A stretch of DNA of 64,000 nt from Polymyxa betae. Taxonomy: Eukaryota > Endomyxa > Phytomyxea > Plasmodiophorida > Plasmodiophoridae. The stretch is taken from assembly GCA_003693705.1 (NCBI GenBank), contig RBZT01000633.1:62001-126000 (forward strand). The letters run 5' to 3'. Position numbers and translations under genes: made by a program. Positions 61,053-64,000 of this stretch are shown here, one piece after another. Each line of letters starts with the position of its first letter. The stretch's first letter is position 1. The notes beneath the pieces are model-generated. The model made no database searches, was not told the DNA's origin, and worked only from the letters and a program-made list of their open reading frames with translations.

Positions 61053-63387
61053 TCAGACGGAAGAAGTTTCTGACCTCCATCTACTACACTGATCTTTCAA
61101 ATCAGGTATGTTCAGATTCTGAACGTGGCCAGCAAAAGCGGAAACTTGCTCGATGCTTTCAGCGTCATTCTTAATTGCCAATATCGCATCCGGCATGGAA
61201 ATGATTGAGAAGATTTGCTGCGCGAATACTTGGCTGTATGGTGGTCCGATTCGTTGCAACATCTCGGTGATGAAGAAACGAACCAATGAATGATCCATTC
61301 GTGGAACATTCTCTTTGACCATTTCCGTAACTTCTAATAGCAACCCGTGATGAACTGTAATGACTGTCAAAAAACAGATGCAAGCTGCGAAATATTTTTA
61401 CCCAAATGAATCAAAACGCGAAGAATCATTTTGCGGAACTTGATCACGGCCAAATCGTTGATATCCGTTTTCAAATTGAACGTATTGACCAGAAGCTGGA
61501 AGACAGGAAATCTCTGCAATTCGTGCAGAGTCGAGATGATCCCTAAAGATAAATTCGATGAAGTGAGCAGATGTTGCCACTGAAAAACCGACCCAATAAT
61601 CGAATGAGGACAGGCGTACAAACCGATTGGTACGTTGTTGTATAGTACGCCGGTGAAAGAAGTGATAGTTTGATCCAGTGCAGAACAGCGGCAGCACAAA
61701 CTGGAATGACGAGATGCGCTCGAATAGTGGGTTCGTTCTGGCCGATATTGAACCCGAAATCTTTATTTTGACAGATCGATGAGATCTGTATCCAGAATAA
61801 ACAACCACGAAACAGAATATCGTGTTTTCTACTGACGTCGTTCAGCGCCGCGATTGTAGCGCTCATTTTCGATTTGTCAACTGTTTACATAGAATGTTAT
61901 TTTCAACGGCAATGAAGGCGAGACTGTGCCCAACCGAGCATGTCTTCAATTGAAGCATTTATAGAATGGGTGGAGTACCACACTCGGTGATCACGAACAC
62001 AAGATGCATAAGCTAGCAGCGAAATGTTATACTAATAAAAATATCAGGGGTTTTCTCGAAGTGCAAAAGTCAATTACTTGTTTGGCAACCGGTTCTGAAG
62101 GGGGTTTGTTGTAGTCAAGAAGAGCTTCTATCAGCGAGATGTAAATTGAGTTTTCGCGTAACAACGACACAGGTGGAGGATCATTGCCGGAATATAGCGA
62201 GTAAATATTCTTAACATCGGTGGCCGTCAAGCGCGAACCTTTCGCGACTGCGTTCAACGCCTGGTACATTTCTGCCAGCAGATCAGCGAGTCAATACATC
62301 AATTGATAAAAAACCATTCGACCGGTATATTTTGGTGCGAGAGTTAATAACAAATTGACAGATTGGACTCGCGAACCGTGCTGCTCTTCAGCATGAGCTG
62401 AAATGGCTTGCGACAGGTTCTGGAACAGGACGCCATGTGAGGGATGCTGAGCCAACGCAGATAGAATCAATTGAGCGAACACGTAGGCACTAAAGAGAAA
62501 ATGCTTTCAGCATGTATGCAAACATAAGAAGATTGTACAGTATTACTCCTGTGTTTGACAACATAGTCTCTGTAGTTCAAGCACCGATCGTTGAAAATGT
62601 TCTTGGTCGGATTTCGTCAGCGTCAACAGAAGAGCATCACGAAAAACGCTCTGAAACATCGCAAACTTCATATCGCCGGGCCTGAAAGCGAAGCACAATC
62701 AACGAATGTGACACATGAAGAACCCTCCAACCTTGCAGCAACCGGTAGCTCATCTCCATGTCCTTCCTCACTGATTTTTCGTATAGCAAAATTTAACAAC
62801 AGGCAGTTAGGATGTTCATGCGATAATGAATACAGAACCGATCGCCACGTGGAATCGCGAATCATGAAGCTCAGCCATTCGGGTTCTCCCTTTGAAAAAG
62901 AAACTGTTCATAATTTTAATCTGCAGCAGTTGATGGAACCCAAACCTTGGTCGGGGCGCTGAAAATCGAATCGGCTTTTGTGACATCAAATTGCTGAACG
63001 GCAAGGTCCTTTAAATGGTTCATGACGATCTCATTGATCTCCTTTATACAGCATTTGTAAAAGTTTGCAATATCAACTGGGCAAACATACATCTTCAGAA
63101 TCGCCTAGAATGTCGGTGGCCCATGTTCCAAGTATATTGCAGATCTGGGCTCGGCCCTGATATGATTCGGCCAGCTGACGAATGGCTTCTTTGACCCGTT
63201 CTGGCTGGCTGAGAGGGCCACCGCCGCTGGAGATGAACGCCTTCAATTCGGCTAGCACGCCCGGCTCCATGATCGAGTCCGGCGCCGATAGCGCCGATCC
63301 CGACGACGTCATGGTCGCCGGCACGAGCTTCGACGACGGAGTTGCCGGAGACGATTCAACAATGACATTGATATTGGGACTCGACAA
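61053..63387 (-). CDS. NELFCD: Negative elongation factor subunit C/D (NELF-C/D, TH1)
   Basis: Subunit of NELF, which with DSIF holds Pol II just downstream of promoters until P-TEFb acts. Exons run 63387 to 61053 on the minus strand with introns of 38-56 bases. Blocks matching human NELF-C/D in order: LKAFISSGGGPLSQPERVKE and LAESYQGRAQICNILG; FMIRDSTWRSVLYSLSHEHP then NCLLLNFAIRKISEEG; YVFAQLILSALAQHPSHG; YQALNAVAKGSRLTATDVKN and YSLYSGNDPPPVSLLREN; LAYASCVRDHRVWYST; KSKMSATIAALNDVSRK; VLHWIKLSL; and the signature end VRFFITEMLQRIGPPYSQVF. The cyclin T, RPB1 and SPT6 genes in the same window act in the same step. Intron placement near 61950-62060 is least certain. Confidence 0.9.
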
Positions 63388-63558
63388 TGTCTAAATGACT
63401 AATTGTCACGTATTATAGATCTTAGGGCTGTTTGTCTGCATATCTATAGTGAGGGATTTGCCGCTTGGAAATGGCGCCCAATTCCCAACTCACAACATCA
63501 TTCAGTGATGTAATGTTACAACATGCCTATGGAGGAGGCCGTCGTCAGTCTGGGCCAT

Positions 63559-63894
63559 TCAATCATCTCTACATTTCGGGGAGCTTGCTGGCCTGACTTC
63601 GGAACGTTCATACTTCACAGATTCAGGTTCAGATGAATAGAAGACTATGATATCAGATTCGAATCGATTCTGAAACATTCGTTTTACACGAGTGACCAAA
63701 TGTCCATGGATATCAGAACTCTGTTTGATCGGTTTTTTGACAACCATTGTGCTGGTGCCTTGTTCTCTGATGAAGGTACGGCGCATAAACCCATCCAAAT
63801 CTGGTTCGAAAGGAATCAACACGTATGCAATTCGATGAACGTGGCAAGGCGTTTCCGCACGCGGGCAAGCTGGGACACCAAGACAAATTTCCAG
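63559..63894 (-). CDS. 3' exon of an unidentified gene running off the right edge
   Basis: Open minus-strand exon after an acceptor (TTCATAG at about 63895), 112 codons in frame from LEICLGVPACPRAE to the stop, with HRIAYVLIPFEPDLDGFMRR, MVVKKPIKQSSDIHGHLV and an end EVRPASSPKCRDD. Looks like a real protein tail; family not recognised. The 5' part lies beyond base 64000. Confidence 0.5.
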   Translation of the reverse strand: MEICLGVPACPRAETPCHVHRIAYVLIPFEPDLDGFMRRTFIREQGTSTMVVKKPIKQSSDIHGHLVTRVKRMFQNRFESDIIVFYSSEPESVKYERSEVRPASSPKCRDD

Positions 63895-64000
63895 CTATGA
63901 AGAATAAACACCTACAGTAAAGTTCCCGATACGTTTGATAATATCAAGTTCTAATGATTTTTGTGCTTTCGACGGAGAGAACGACTACAAGACAAAATTC

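Overview
This is nuclear DNA from an intron-rich eukaryote with a very compact genome. Almost every gene is cut by GT-AG introns of about 40-60 bases (mode 48-50). Neighbouring genes are often only 50-300 bases apart, all three standard stop codons are used, and no tRNA, rRNA, transposon or CRISPR array was seen. The organism is flagellated: IFT22, HYLS1 and CYB5D1 are present. It has NELF-C/D and cyclin T, so it has parts of a metazoan/protist-style promoter-proximal pausing system that most fungi lack. I cannot name the lineage. A compact holozoan, another zoosporic opisthokont or another flagellate protist all fit.

Layout: the 3' end of RPB1 with its CTD (1-2617, +); an MRP-type ABC transporter (2681-7012, +); a tiny TFIIH subunit TFB5/TTDA (7117-7389, -); ribosome-biogenesis WD40 protein GRWD1/RRB1 (7740-9457, +); IFT22/RABL5 (9512-10168, +); a TLC-domain membrane protein (11036-11824, +); cyclin T (12103-13695, +); an unresolved His/Asp-rich stretch (13.7-15.2 kb); a membrane-anchored, possibly SMP-like protein (15315-17525, +); a coiled-coil protein and an F-BAR protein (17577-19203, -); an unassigned putative nuclear protein (19795-21255, -); SPT6 (22125-27172, +); ADA2 (27630-29553, +); a giant myosin with IQ, armadillo-like and PH regions (30278-41201, +); ARL2 (41479-42190, +); a LYR-motif protein (42386-42741, -); an AGC kinase (43036-45000, -); HYLS1 (45590-46291, -); succinyl-CoA ligase beta (46822-48603, +); a GH16 glucanase-like protein (48788-50106, +); pyridoxal kinase (50547-51792, +); a BK/Slo-like channel with an altered pore signature (52588-56277, +); a PH-inositol 5-phosphatase-C2 protein (56696-59582, +); CYB5D1 (59676-60526, +); NELF-C/D (61053-63387, -); and a gene running off the right edge.

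Six genes act in RNA polymerase II transcription (RPB1, TFB5, cyclin T, SPT6, ADA2, NELF-C/D) and three in cilia or centrioles. All gene models were spliced by eye from the sequence. Exon joins are supported by reading-frame continuity and family similarity, not by transcripts. The most unusual items are the myosin-armadillo-PH fusion and the channel whose selectivity filter reads TVGPGD instead of TVGYGD.
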